Notes under the pieces: model-generated
What the model was told of the DNA's origin: nothing
The model's input: the letters and a program-made list of their open reading frames with translations, nothing else
Databases searched by the model: none
Assembly (NCBI RefSeq): GCF_023016805.1
Contig: NZ_JALKCH010000013.1
Location: 45,436-109,435, forward strand
DNA length: 64,000 nt
From: Ancylobacter crimeensis
Lineage (GTDB): Bacteria; Pseudomonadota; Alphaproteobacteria; Rhizobiales; Xanthobacteraceae
Reading direction: 5' to 3'
Position numbers and translations under genes: made by a program
In this document: positions 9,650-20,212 of the stretch, piece by piece
How the letters are laid out: each line of letters starts with the position of its first letter
Numbering within the stretch: the stretch's first letter is position 1

Positions 9650-10063
9650 CTATTTCCGCTGCGCGAGCCAGGCGCCGAAGCAGGAACTGGTCGGCGAGTG
9701 CCAGCGGCCATTGGCGCGACGCATGGAGGCGTTGCCCTCCACCACGGCCTGATCGGCGCCGTTTTCCACCAGAAGCTTCACCTGCCCCTTCGCCGTGATC
9801 GTGCCGGTGATCGAGATCAGCCACGCGCCGGAATAGCTCACCACGCCCTTCTCGATCTCCACATCGAAGGTCTTCATCTCCCCGCAACCGTCCTTCAGCG
9901 GCCGGGCCGCCACGGTCCAGATCCCGTCGAAACGGTGCGGATCGGCCGCCGAGGCCGGGGTGGCGATGGCGAGCAACGCCAATGCGGCGGCCGTCGTCAG
10001 TGCCGCGTGCGGCGCGGGCAGGCAGGAGCGGGGGGCAGGTGCTGTCATGATGTCCGGTTCCAT
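9650..10063 (-). CDS. Small secreted protein of unknown function
   Basis: 137 aa (122-132 if it starts at the second ATG, 10048). The N-terminus has a hydrophobic core [13 protein letters not shown] ending in PASAADP, a good Sec signal peptide with AXA cleavage. The mature part of about 95 residues has FDGIWTV near its start, two cysteines (DGCGE and SSCFGAW) that could form a disulfide, and a GXW...CXGXW pattern seen in small uncharacterised exported proteins of Hyphomicrobiales. It sits between mutA (52 bp) and mutB (40 bp) on the same strand, which is unexpected for an exported protein. No function is assigned. Confidence 0.75.
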   Translation of the reverse strand: MEPDIMTAPAPRSCLPAPHAALTTAAALALLAIATPASAADPHRFDGIWTVAARPLKDGCGEMKTFDVEIEKGVVSYSGAWLISITGTITAKGQVKLLVENGADQAVVEGNASMRRANGRWHSPTSSCFGAWLAQRK

Positions 10064-10114
10064 GGTCCGGCGTGCCGGAGAGAAGCCGCCGGCAGGGCGG
10101 AGGCATCGCGGCGA

Positions 10115-12022
10115 TCATCGTCCCGAACCTCCCAGTCCCGCAAGATGTTCCGGCGACCCGGAAGCGCCCGGGCCAGCGTGTCGTGCCGGCGCACCGTCAG
10201 GATCCGGCGCGCGCTGCGCGGCGCCGAGCACGGCGAGCGCGTCGCAGCCGGCGAACAGGAAGCCGTCCATGCCGGCGGCGCGGAGCGGAGGCTCGTTGCC
10301 GCCCGGCTTTCCGGCCAGCAGCAGATGGCGCACCCCGGCGGCCTTCAGCGCGCGGGCCAGCGGGGCGGCGCGGGTCTCATACAGCATATCGGGCCCGCAC
10401 AGGCAGGCGAGCGGGGCGCCGCGGGCCGCCGCGACAAGCGCCTCGTCGTCGAGGCCGGCCTCGCTCGCCTCGACCTTCAGCCCGCCGGCCGCGAACAGCG
10501 CGCGGGCGAAGCCCAGCCGCGCCGCCGCTTCCACTGCACTGCCGAGCGGGAGAAGGCGCACCGCGGCGCCGGACGCCTCGCCGCGGGCGCGGAGCTGTTC
10601 GAAGGCTTCGGCCAGCCGCACGCGGGACAGCGGCTCGCACTGGATCGCGCCCTCGATGAAAGGCGTCGGCTGCGCGGGCGGCGCCGGGGCAAGCACGGCG
10701 GGCACGGCCTCGCCGGGCAGCGCATATTCCGAAGTGCCGGTGATCGGCAGGCGGCGGGTGGCGACGAGCGTGGCGCGGGCGCGCTGCGTCTGTGCCAGAC
10801 GACGCTGCCAGGTGCCGGCGGTGAGAGCTTCCACCATGCCGCCCTCCTTCTCGATGGCGCGGACCATCTCCCACGCCGCCCCGGCGAAGGCCTCCGTCCG
10901 CTCCTCGATCGCCCCAGCACCGGCGGCGGGGTCGGTGACGCGGTGCAGGTTCGCTTCCTCGATCAGCACATGCTGGGTGTTGCGGGCGAGGCGGCGGGCG
11001 AAGCCGTCGGGCAGGCCGAGCGCGGCGGTGAAGGGCAGAACGGTGAGGCTGTCCGCTCCGCCGACCCCGGCACCGAAGGCGGCGATGGTGCCACGCAGCA
11101 GGTTCACATGGGTGTCGTGCCGGGTGAGCATCCGCCACGAGGTCTCCATGTGCAGCGCCAGCGGCGGCGGGTCCTCGAGCCCACATTCCCCGAGCAGGAA
11201 ACGCCAGAGCAGCCGGGCGGCGCGCGCCTTGGCGAGCGTAGCCAGCAGGTCGACATCGGCGGCGAGCGTCACCTCGATGAGGCGGGCGGCCTCCGTGAGG
11301 TCGAGCCCCGATTCGTCCAGCGCGCGCAGATAGGCGAGCGCGGTGGCGAAGGTGCCGGCGAGCTCCTGTGCCTCGCTCGCCCCGGCATCGTGGGCGAGCC
11401 GCCCGTCGGCGCGCACCATGGGCCGGGTGAGGCCGCGGGCGCGCAGCGCGGCGACCGTCTGGCCGAGCCGGGCGGCGAGCGCGTCCCACTCGATCGGCGC
11501 CGCCCCGCGCGCGGCGAGATCGCCGATGGGATCGAGCCCGGTGCGCAGGTCGAGGCGGGCGGGATCGAAGCCGCCGAGCCGGTTTGAGACCGCCAGCGCC
11601 AGGTCGCGGCCGCGAAAGCCGCCGCATTCGATGCGCAGCGTCACGATCTCGGCCAGCACCCCCTCCAGCACGCGCCCGATCGCCTCCGCGGTCTCCGGCA
11701 GGCCGAAGCCATCCGCGGCGGGGGAAGATGCGAAGACCAGCGTCGCGCCATCCGCCCCGCCCTCGAGGTCTTCGAGAAGCTGGGCGTTGGCGGCCGCGGG
11801 ATCGGAATGGTCGATGCGGGCGATGATCCGCCACGGCACACCCGGCGCGCGGGCGAGGATCGGCGGCTCGCCGCGCGGGGCGGGCAGGGCGTCGAAGGCG
11901 AGGCCGTCCAGCGTCGTCGTCACCATGCGCGCGTCGTAGGGCGCACCTTTCAGCACCCCCTCGACCAGAGCGAGCCAATCCGCGCGGCTGGCCGGCGGGA
12001 AGGATGTGGCGGGGGCGTCCAT
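10115..12022 (-). CDS. mutA: Methylmalonyl-CoA mutase, small subunit
   Basis: Non-catalytic partner of the heterodimeric mutase, 635 aa. It shares the mutase TIM-barrel fold (for example LHMETSWRMLTRHDTHVNLLR split over about 290-310) but its C-terminal B12-type domain lacks the DxHxxG cobalamin motif, as expected for the beta subunit. The ATG at 12022 overlaps the TGA of pccA by one base (TGATG), implying translational coupling; a GTG lies one codon upstream. The C-terminus is low in complexity (GPGASGSPEH type) and may be variable. Confidence 0.93.
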   Translation of the reverse strand: MDAPATSFPPASRADWLALVEGVLKGAPYDARMVTTTLDGLAFDALPAPRGEPPILARAPGVPWRIIARIDHSDPAAANAQLLEDLEGGADGATLVFASSPAADGFGLPETAEAIGRVLEGVLAEIVTLRIECGGFRGRDLALAVSNRLGGFDPARLDLRTGLDPIGDLAARGAAPIEWDALAARLGQTVAALRARGLTRPMVRADGRLAHDAGASEAQELAGTFATALAYLRALDESGLDLTEAARLIEVTLAADVDLLATLAKARAARLLWRFLLGECGLEDPPPLALHMETSWRMLTRHDTHVNLLRGTIAAFGAGVGGADSLTVLPFTAALGLPDGFARRLARNTQHVLIEEANLHRVTDPAAGAGAIEERTEAFAGAAWEMVRAIEKEGGMVEALTAGTWQRRLAQTQRARATLVATRRLPITGTSEYALPGEAVPAVLAPAPPAQPTPFIEGAIQCEPLSRVRLAEAFEQLRARGEASGAAVRLLPLGSAVEAAARLGFARALFAAGGLKVEASEAGLDDEALVAAARGAPLACLCGPDMLYETRAAPLARALKAAGVRHLLLAGKPGGNEPPLRAAGMDGFLFAGCDALAVLGAAQRAPDPDGAPARHAGPGASGSPEHLAGLGGSGR

Positions 12023-14037
12023 CACGCGAACTCGAGGATCACGGCATCGACGGCGAGGCTGTCGCCGGGGCGGGCGAGCACCTTCTTCACCACGCCGTCG
12101 CGCTCGGCGCGCAGTACGTTCTCCATCTTCATCGCCTCGACCACCGCGAGCGGCTCGCCGGCCTTCACCTCCTGACCCTCGCCCACCGCCACAGAGACGA
12201 CGAGGCCGGGCATGGGGCAGAGCAACTGCTTGCCGGAGGACGCGGTGACCTTTTCGGGCATCAGCGCGGCCAGTTCCGCCTCGCGTTCGGTGTAGACGAT
12301 CGCCTCCACCGTGACGCCGGCATGGGAGAGCAGGAAGCCGTTGAGCTTCGGGCGCACCTGCACCGCGATCGCCTCATTGTCGAAGCGGCCCTGCCAGACC
12401 GGCTGGCCGGGCTTCCACGCGGTGTGGATTTCATGCGTACCCGCCGGGCGGCCGGCCTCGTCGAGACAGGTGACGATGAAGCCGCCGGCCGAGCGGTCGA
12501 CCTCGCAGGGGAGGTTCCGTCCGCCGAGCGTCACCACGCGCCGGTGCTGGAAGGTGACGGTACGTCCCGGAAGTTGCCCGGAAATGCCGCGCTTGCGGGC
12601 ATTGCCGATATTGTCGATCACCGCCGCCACCGCAGCGATCCGCCGTGCGAGGCCGGGGGTGAGCGGGGCGCCCTCGAAGCCGCCGCGATATTCCTCGGCG
12701 ATGAAGCCGGTGGAGAGGCGGCCCGCCTTCCACCGCTCATGGCGCATCAGCGCGGCGAGGAAGGGGATGTTGTGCTGGATACCGTCGAGCGCGAAGGCGT
12801 CGAGCGCGTCCGCCTGCGCGGCGATGGCCTGTTCGCGGGTGGGGCCGTGGGTCACCAGCTTGGCGATCATCGGGTCGTAGAACAGGGAAATCTCCCCGCC
12901 CTCATAGACGCCGGTGTCGTTGCGTACCGTCACCCCGTCCGTGGTGCCCTCGGCGGGCGGACGGTAGCGGGTCAGGCGGCCGATGGAGGGCAGGAAATTG
13001 CGGTAGGGATCCTCGGCATAGATGCGGCTTTCCACCGCCCAGCCATCAAGGCGCACGTCCTCCTGACGGATCGCGAGCGTCTCGCCCGCCGCGACGCGGA
13101 TCATCTGCTCCACGAGGTCGATGCCGGTGACCAGCTCGGTCACCGGATGCTCCACCTGCAGGCGGGTATTCATTTCGAGGAAATAGAAGGAGCGGTCCTG
13201 CCCGGCGACGAACTCCACCGTGCCGGCCGAATCGTAATTCACCGCCTTCGCCAGTGCGACCGCCTGCTCGCCCATCTTCTTCCGGGTGGCCGCGTCCAGC
13301 AGCGGCGAGGGCGCTTCCTCGATCACCTTCTGGTTGCGGCGCTGGATGGAGCATTCGCGCTCGCCGAGATAGACGACGTTGCCGTGCTTGTCGCCCAGCA
13401 CCTGAATCTCGATGTGGCGCGGGTCGGTGATGAACTTCTCGACGAAGACGCGATCATCGCCGAAGGAGGACTTCGCCTCCGAGGTGGCGCGCTCGAAGCC
13501 GTCTTTCACCTCCTCGCGCGAATGGGCGATGCGCATGCCCTTGCCGCCGCCACCGGCGCTGGCCTTGATCATGACCGGATAGCCGATCTCGTCGGCGATG
13601 CGGGCGGCGTGCGTGGCATCCTCGATCACGCCGAGATAGCCGGGCACGGTGGAGACCTTCGCCGCGGCGGCGGCCTTCTTCGATTCGATCTTGTCGCCCA
13701 TCGCCTCGATGGCGTGCGGGTTCGGCCCGATGAAGACGATGCCCGCCGCCTCCAGCGCCTGCGCGAAGGCGGCGCGCTCGGACAGGAAGCCGTAGCCGGG
13801 ATGCACCGCCTGCGCCCCGGTCTGCCGGCAGGCCTCGATGATGCGCTCGATCACCAGATAGGACTGCGCGGCGGGGGAGGGGCCGATAGGTACCGCCTCG
13901 TCCGCCATCGCCACATGCAGCGCGTCGCGGTCGGCGTCGGAATAGACCGCGACGGTGCTGATGCCCATGCGCCGGGCGGTCTTGATGACCCGGCAGGCGA
14001 TCTCGCCACGATTGGCGATGAGGATCTTGGAGAACAT
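12022..14037 (-). CDS. pccA: Propionyl-CoA carboxylase, biotin-carboxylase/biotin-carrier subunit
   Basis: Carboxylates biotin and carries it to the carboxyltransferase subunit, 671 aa. The biotin-carboxylase domain is about 1-450, with MFSKILIANRGEIACRVI at the start, the ATP-grasp glycine loop SAGGGGKGM and EMNTRLQVEHPVTE. A linker follows, then a C-terminal biotinyl domain with EAMKMEN, the biotinyl lysine being Lys637. The ATG at 14037 matches the family start; the open frame upstream runs through an intergenic palindrome cluster and is not coding. Adjacent to pccB upstream and coupled to mutA downstream, which favours propionyl-CoA over other acyl-CoA substrates. Confidence 0.95.
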   Translation of the reverse strand: MFSKILIANRGEIACRVIKTARRMGISTVAVYSDADRDALHVAMADEAVPIGPSPAAQSYLVIERIIEACRQTGAQAVHPGYGFLSERAAFAQALEAAGIVFIGPNPHAIEAMGDKIESKKAAAAAKVSTVPGYLGVIEDATHAARIADEIGYPVMIKASAGGGGKGMRIAHSREEVKDGFERATSEAKSSFGDDRVFVEKFITDPRHIEIQVLGDKHGNVVYLGERECSIQRRNQKVIEEAPSPLLDAATRKKMGEQAVALAKAVNYDSAGTVEFVAGQDRSFYFLEMNTRLQVEHPVTELVTGIDLVEQMIRVAAGETLAIRQEDVRLDGWAVESRIYAEDPYRNFLPSIGRLTRYRPPAEGTTDGVTVRNDTGVYEGGEISLFYDPMIAKLVTHGPTREQAIAAQADALDAFALDGIQHNIPFLAALMRHERWKAGRLSTGFIAEEYRGGFEGAPLTPGLARRIAAVAAVIDNIGNARKRGISGQLPGRTVTFQHRRVVTLGGRNLPCEVDRSAGGFIVTCLDEAGRPAGTHEIHTAWKPGQPVWQGRFDNEAIAVQVRPKLNGFLLSHAGVTVEAIVYTEREAELAALMPEKVTASSGKQLLCPMPGLVVSVAVGEGQEVKAGEPLAVVEAMKMENVLRAERDGVVKKVLARPGDSLAVDAVILEFA

Positions 14038-14058
14038 GGGTTCCCGGCCTTTACTGCA

Positions 14059-14173
14059 CCTCTCCCCGGCGGGAGAGGCCGGCGCCTCAGGCGCCGGATG
14101 AGGGGTAGGGTGTCGGGGTTCGGGAAGAAGCGCAGGCTCCCTCACCCCACCCCTCTCCCTGTCAGGGAGAGGG
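14059..14173. repeat. Cluster of intergenic palindromes between pccB and pccA
   Basis: Three perfect inverted repeats in a 147-bp gap: 14059-14078 (8-bp arms CCTCTCCC/GGGAGAGG), 14079-14097 (CCGGCGCC/GGCGCCGG with TCA loop) and 14151-14173 (10-bp arms CCCTCTCCCT/AGGGAGAGGG with GTC loop). The outer two share the CTCTCCC core in inverted copies, typical of dispersed extragenic palindromic elements in Hyphomicrobiales. Confidence 0.75.
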
Positions 14174-14184
14174 AGCAGGTCGCG

Positions 14185-15717
<1,533 letters not shown>

Positions 15718-15794
15718 GTGACGCTCATCCCGGCTGCGCCCGCGCCCCTGCGCCGGCTTTCAAAGGTTCTAGGCGCTTGCCGCTCAAAACATAA

Positions 15795-15836
15795 GATGTG
15801 AAAATGCGGCAGGTGAAGTTGTGAAAATTTCACAAC
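15795..15836. promoter_or_regulatory. Probable ScfR operator between pccB and its regulator
   Basis: Perfect palindrome at 15818-15836, with arms GTTGTGAAA and TTTCACAAC around a single A. A second copy of the half-site, GATGTGAAAATG, lies at 15795-15806, 23 bp away. The AT-rich pair stands out in very GC-rich DNA and sits between the divergent pccB and ScfR genes. The sequence differs from the TTTGCAA-type motif I recall for Rhodobacter PccR, so the assignment rests on symmetry and position. Confidence 0.7.
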
Positions 15837-15891
15837 GTGACGGCTGGCGATCCCTTCGGGCCGGGCCTGAGCGTGTCACGAGCAGGGTTTC

Positions 15892-17316
15892 ATGAGCAAG
15901 AAGGTGTTTGCTGGCCATGCCGTGCGCCATGTGCGCGAGCGGCTCGGCCTCACCCAGGTCGATTTCGCCCGGCGGCTGGCGCTTTCCACGAGCTACATCA
16001 ACCAGATCGAGAGCAACCAGCGCCCGGTGACGGCGGCCGTGCTGCTCGCCATCAGCCGCACCTTCGACATCGACATCGCCCGCTTTTCGGCCGACGACCT
16101 CGACCGCATCGTCGCCGATCTGCGCGAGGCGCTGGCGGATCCGGTTTTTCGCGGGCTGGAGCCGAGCCTGCAGGACCTGAAGAACGCCACCACCCACGCC
16201 CCGGCCTTCGCCCACGCTTTCCTGCGCCTGCACGGGGCGATGCGGCGCATGGAGGAACGCCGCGCCGCCCTCGACGACGCGGTGGCGAGCGGGAAGGGCG
16301 AGGGTGCGCGCCACCTCGCGCCCTATGAGGAGGTGCGCGACCATTTCCACTACATCGACAATTATGTCGACGGGCTGGACCGTACCGCCGAGGAACTGAG
16401 CGCGCATCTCGATCTGTTTGCCCGCGAGGATGCCGGCGCGCTGATCGCGCGCCATCTGATGGACCGGCACGGCATCGGGGTCGAAGTCGCCGCGGTGGAT
16501 GCGATCGAAGCGCCGCTGCTGCATTTCGACCGGCACCGGCGCGTGGCCACGCTGTCGCGCACGCTGGACCCGGCAAGCCGCGCCTTCCGCCTCGCCGCGC
16601 TGCTGGCGCGTTTCGAACAGGGCGAGCGCATCGACCAGCACATCTTCGAGGCCGGATTCCGCAGCGCCACCGCGCGTGAGGTCTGCCGGCTGTCGCTGCA
16701 GAACTATTATGCCGGCGCCCTGATCCTGCCCTATCGCCGTTTCGCCCGCTTGGCCCGCGAGCGGCGCCATGACCTCGACCGGCTCAGCATGATGACGGGG
16801 GCGAGCCTCGAGCAGGTCTGCCACCGGCTCTCGACGCTGCAGCGGCCGGGAGAGAAGGGCGTGCCGTTCTATTTCCTGAAGGTCGATCGCGCCGGCAACG
16901 TCATCAAGCGGCACAGCGCGACGCGCTTCCATTTCGCCCGCTATGGCGGTGCCTGTCCGGTGTGGAACGTGCACGAAGCCTTCGAGCAGCCGGCGCGCAC
17001 GCTGGTCCAGCTCGGCGAGATGCCGGACGGCGTGCGCTATCTGTGCCTCGCCCGCGGTTCGGTGAAGCCTCCGGCGCGGCATGGCCTGCGCGAGCGACGC
17101 TTCGCGCTGGGCATAGGTTGCGAGCTCTCCCATGCGGGCGAGCTGGTCTATGCCGACGGCCTCGATCTGCGCGCGGCGGCGGTCGCTCCGCTCGGCGTCA
17201 ATTGCCGCATCTGCCCGCGAGGGCAGTGCCCGGAGCGCGCCTTCCCCCCGCTCGACCGCGACATCGTGCTCGATCCCGACCGCCGCGACGTGGTGCCTTT
17301 CGCGGTGCGCGACTGA
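15892..17316 (+). CDS. ScfR-family (PccR-like) short-chain acyl-CoA regulator
   Basis: 474-aa regulator with an N-terminal XRE helix-turn-helix (about 8-63; LTQVDFARRL, SYINQIESNQRPV), a long central helical region and the DUF2083-type C-terminal domain ending in VNCRICPRGQCPERAFPPL, a cysteine-bearing signature of ScfR proteins. ScfR members sense acyl-CoA esters and control propionate, acetate or glyoxylate-cycle genes. Its divergence from pccB identifies this one as the PccR type controlling propionyl-CoA carboxylase. Start at ATG 15892 gives MSKKVFAGHAVRHVR. Confidence 0.92.
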   Translation: MSKKVFAGHAVRHVRERLGLTQVDFARRLALSTSYINQIESNQRPVTAAVLLAISRTFDIDIARFSADDLDRIVADLREALADPVFRGLEPSLQDLKNATTHAPAFAHAFLRLHGAMRRMEERRAALDDAVASGKGEGARHLAPYEEVRDHFHYIDNYVDGLDRTAEELSAHLDLFAREDAGALIARHLMDRHGIGVEVAAVDAIEAPLLHFDRHRRVATLSRTLDPASRAFRLAALLARFEQGERIDQHIFEAGFRSATAREVCRLSLQNYYAGALILPYRRFARLARERRHDLDRLSMMTGASLEQVCHRLSTLQRPGEKGVPFYFLKVDRAGNVIKRHSATRFHFARYGGACPVWNVHEAFEQPARTLVQLGEMPDGVRYLCLARGSVKPPARHGLRERRFALGIGCELSHAGELVYADGLDLRAAAVAPLGVNCRICPRGQCPERAFPPLDRDIVLDPDRRDVVPFAVRD

Positions 17317-17318
17317 CG

Positions 17319-17359
17319 CCCGCCGCGAAGGCCGGATCGGGATCGGCCTTCGCGGCGGG
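17319..17359 (+). terminator. Strong hairpin after the ScfR gene
   Basis: Perfect 15-bp inverted repeat (17319-17333 with 17345-17359) and an 11-nt loop, starting three bases after the regulator stop. It lacks a T-run. It lies in the convergent gap with gmaS and could stop transcription from both sides. Confidence 0.7.
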
Positions 17360-17460
17360 GCCCCGAGAGGTCGGCGCCGATGCGCGCCTGCGTCCCGTCA
17401 TGCGACGGTCCGGGGTGTGCCTCGGTCCGCATGGGTGGACGGCAGAAGGAGACAGGACGA

Positions 17461-18762
17461 TCAGATATCCAGCGTCGTGTCCCGCTCCCACTGGGTGAGA
17501 TGGCGGGAATAGGCGTTCCATTCCTCGTGCTTCAGCTTGAGGAAGCCGTCGATCACCGGCGCGCCCAGCGCCGTGCGCAGCACGCTGGACTTTTCCAGCG
17601 CGCGCAGCGCGTCGAGCAGGTTCAGCGGCAGCTTCTTGGCGCCGCGCACCTTGTGGCCCTCGGTGTACATGTTGATGTCGAGCCGCTTGCCCGGATCACG
17701 CTGGTTCTGCATGCCGTCGAGGCCGGTGGCGAGCACCGCGGCGGGCATGAGATAGGGGTTCGCCGCGCCGTCGGCGAGGCGGAACTCGAACCGGCCGGGG
17801 TCGGGGATGCGGATCATGTGTGTGCGGTTGTTGCCGGTATAGGTCACGCTGCTCGGCGACCAGGTGGCGCCGGAAACCGTGCGTGGAGCGTTGATCCGCT
17901 TGTAGGAGTTCACCGTCGGGTTGGTGATGGCGCACAGCGCGTCGGCCGAGTGGATGAGCCCACCGATGAAATGGTAGCCGAGTTCGGAAACGCCGAGCTC
18001 GCCATCGGGATCGGAGAAGACGTTCTCCTCGCCGTTCCACATCGACACATGCATGTGGCAGCCCGAGCCGGTGAGGTCGATGAAGGGCTTGGGCATGAAG
18101 GTGGCGCGCAGGCCATGGGCCTCGGCGATGGTGCGCACCATGTATTTGAAGAAGACGTGACGGTCGGCGGTGACGAGGGCGTCGTCATAGTGCCAGTTCA
18201 TCTCGAACTGGCCGTTGGCATCTTCGTGGTCGTTCTGGTAGCAGCCCCAGCCGAGCGTGTTCATCGCGTCCGAAATCTCGCGGATCACGTCGAAGCGGCG
18301 CATCAGGGCCGACTGGTCGTAGCAGGGCTTGATGGCGTTATCGGCGCCGTCCGAGATGCGGCTGCCGTCGGCGGATATGAGGAAGTACTCGCATTCCACG
18401 CCGGTCTTCATCTGGTAGCCGATGGAATCGGCGCCCATCATGGTGCGCTTCAGCACATTGCGCGGCGCCTGCGCCACCAGCTCGTCATTCATGACGAGGT
18501 CGGAGGCGAGCCAGCCGATCTCCGGCTTCCACGGCAGCTGGATCAGGCTGTCCGGGTCCGGCACCGCGAACAGGTCCGGGTCGGCCGGGCTCATGTCGAG
18601 CCAGGTTGCGAAGCCGGCGAAGCCTGCGCCGGTCTTCTGCATGGCGCCGATCGCCGGGGCGGGCACCAGCTTGGCCCTCAGCGAGCCGAACAGGTCCACA
18701 TAGGAGACGAGGAAATACTTGATGCCGAGCTCTTTGGCGGCATGGGAGAGGTCGTTGGCCAT
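17461..18762 (-). CDS. gmaS: Gamma-glutamylmethylamide synthetase (type III glutamine-synthetase-like)
   Basis: ATP-dependent ligation of methylamine to glutamate, first step of the N-methylglutamate pathway. 433 aa, the length of GmaS/GlnT. Glutamine-synthetase motifs are present: the metal-binding ECEYF (Glu), the QNDHEDANGQFEMN region, and GSGCHMHVS with the glutamate-site histidine. By fold alone it could be a type III glutamine synthetase. The three glutamate-synthase-like mgs genes immediately upstream and the mgd genes 8 kb away make GmaS the better call. ATG at 18762; separated from mgsC by 104 bp containing a strong hairpin, and convergent with the ScfR gene. Confidence 0.9.
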   Translation of the reverse strand: MANDLSHAAKELGIKYFLVSYVDLFGSLRAKLVPAPAIGAMQKTGAGFAGFATWLDMSPADPDLFAVPDPDSLIQLPWKPEIGWLASDLVMNDELVAQAPRNVLKRTMMGADSIGYQMKTGVECEYFLISADGSRISDGADNAIKPCYDQSALMRRFDVIREISDAMNTLGWGCYQNDHEDANGQFEMNWHYDDALVTADRHVFFKYMVRTIAEAHGLRATFMPKPFIDLTGSGCHMHVSMWNGEENVFSDPDGELGVSELGYHFIGGLIHSADALCAITNPTVNSYKRINAPRTVSGATWSPSSVTYTGNNRTHMIRIPDPGRFEFRLADGAANPYLMPAAVLATGLDGMQNQRDPGKRLDINMYTEGHKVRGAKKLPLNLLDALRALEKSSVLRTALGAPVIDGFLKLKHEEWNAYSRHLTQWERDTTLDI

Positions 18763-18826
18763 CGCGATCGTGGTTCCGTGCTGTTCCCCGGCCCGTTCGG
18801 GCTCGTGTCGTCGTGCAAATAGCCTG

Positions 18827-18857
18827 CCGGCCGGCGTCCCGAGGGACGGCCGGCCGG
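18827..18857 (-). other. Intercistronic hairpin between mgsC and gmaS
   Basis: GC-rich stem of roughly 14 bp with one bulged base; the apical part reads GTCC, CGAG, GGAC. It follows the mgsC stop by about 10 nt, with no T-run. It may be partial termination or an mRNA-stability element separating synthase from ligase expression. Confidence 0.5.
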
Positions 18858-18866
18858 TGAAAGCGT

Positions 18867-20204
18867 TCAGAAATTCCCGTTGACGCCGGGGATCCAGCTG
18901 GTCCCGGCAAGCGGCACATTCGCCATGGCCGCGGCCTCGATCGTCAGCGCGACGAGGTCATCCGGCTCCAGATTGTGCACGTGGCTCTTGCCGCAGGCGC
19001 GCGCGATGGTCTGACATTCCAGCGTCAGCACCGCGAGATAATTGGCGAGCCGGCGGCCGGCCGCGACCGGATCGAGCCGTGCCATCAGCGCCGGGTCCTG
19101 CGTGGTGATGCCGGCCGGGTCGCGGCCTTCGTGCCAGTCGTCATAGGCGCCGGGCTTCGTCCCGAGGGCCTCGTATTCGGCGGCGTAACGCGGGTCGTTG
19201 TCGCCGAGCGCGACGAGGGCGGCGGTGCCGATGGCAACCGCATCCGCGCCGAGCGCCAGCGCCTTCGCCACGTCGGCCCCGTTGCGGATGCCGCCGGAAA
19301 CGATGAGCTGCACCTTGCGATGCATGCCGAGGTCCTGCAACGCCTTCACCGCCTGCCGCACCGCGGCGAGGGTCGGAATGCCGACATGCTCGATGAATAC
19401 GTCCTGCGTCGCAGCCGTGCCGCCCTGCATGCCGTCCACCACCACGACATCGGCGCCGGACTTCACGGCGAGTGCGGTGTCGTAATAGGGGCGCGCGGCG
19501 CCGACCTTCACATAGATCGGCTTCTCCCAGTCGGTGATCTCGCGCAGTTCCCCGATCTTGATCTCGAGGTCGTCCGGCCCGGTCCAGTCCGGGTGGCGGC
19601 AGGCGGAGCGCTGGTCGATGCCGGGCGGCAGGGTGCGCATCTTCGCGACGCGGTCGGTGATCTTCTGGCCGAGCAGCATGCCGCCGCCGCCGGGCTTGGC
19701 GCCCTGGCCGACCACCACCTCGATGGCGTCGGCCTTGCGCAGGTCGTCCGGGTTCATGCCGTAGCGCGAGGGCAGGTACTGGTAGACGAGGGTCTTCGAG
19801 TGGCCGCGCTCCTCCTGCGTCATGCCGCCGTCGCCGGTGGTGGTGGAGGTGCCCATGGCCGAGGCGCCGCGTCCGAGGGCTTCCTTGGCGTTGGCCGAGA
19901 GCGAGCCGAAGCTCATGCCGGCGATGGTGACCGGGATCTTCAGCTCGATCGGCTTCTTCGCGAAGCGGGTGCCGAGCACCACCGAGGTGTCGCAGCGCTC
20001 GCGATAGCCTTCGAGCGGATAGCGCGACATCGAGGCGCCGAGGAACAGCAGATCGTCGAAATGGGGCACCTTGCGCTTCGCACCGGCGCCGCGGATGTCA
20101 TAGATGCCGGTGGCTGCGGCGCGGCGGATCTCCGAGAGCGTATAGTCGTCGAAGGTCGCGGAGGTGCGGGGCAGGGTGCGCGGGGTGTTGGTGATGTCGT
20201 TCAT
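18867..20204 (-). CDS. mgsC: N-methylglutamate synthase subunit C (FMN glutamate-synthase domain)
   Basis: 445-aa homologue of the FMN-binding central domain of glutamate synthase, the catalytic part of N-methylglutamate synthase. Supporting stretches are MSFGSLSANAKEALGRGA, GDGGMTQEERG, VGQGAKPGGGGML, the barrel segment VVVVDGMQGGTAATQ and the phosphate-binding IVSGGIRNGADVAKAL. Ordinary glutamate synthase is one long polypeptide; here the glutaminase-like, GXGXG and FMN domains are three separate genes in the order mgsA-mgsB-mgsC, characteristic of the methylamine pathway. ATG at 20204 lies 8 bp after the mgsB stop. Confidence 0.92.
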   Translation of the reverse strand: MNDITNTPRTLPRTSATFDDYTLSEIRRAAATGIYDIRGAGAKRKVPHFDDLLFLGASMSRYPLEGYRERCDTSVVLGTRFAKKPIELKIPVTIAGMSFGSLSANAKEALGRGASAMGTSTTTGDGGMTQEERGHSKTLVYQYLPSRYGMNPDDLRKADAIEVVVGQGAKPGGGGMLLGQKITDRVAKMRTLPPGIDQRSACRHPDWTGPDDLEIKIGELREITDWEKPIYVKVGAARPYYDTALAVKSGADVVVVDGMQGGTAATQDVFIEHVGIPTLAAVRQAVKALQDLGMHRKVQLIVSGGIRNGADVAKALALGADAVAIGTAALVALGDNDPRYAAEYEALGTKPGAYDDWHEGRDPAGITTQDPALMARLDPVAAGRRLANYLAVLTLECQTIARACGKSHVHNLEPDDLVALTIEAAAMANVPLAGTSWIPGVNGNF

Positions 20205-20212
20205 CGCGCGCC

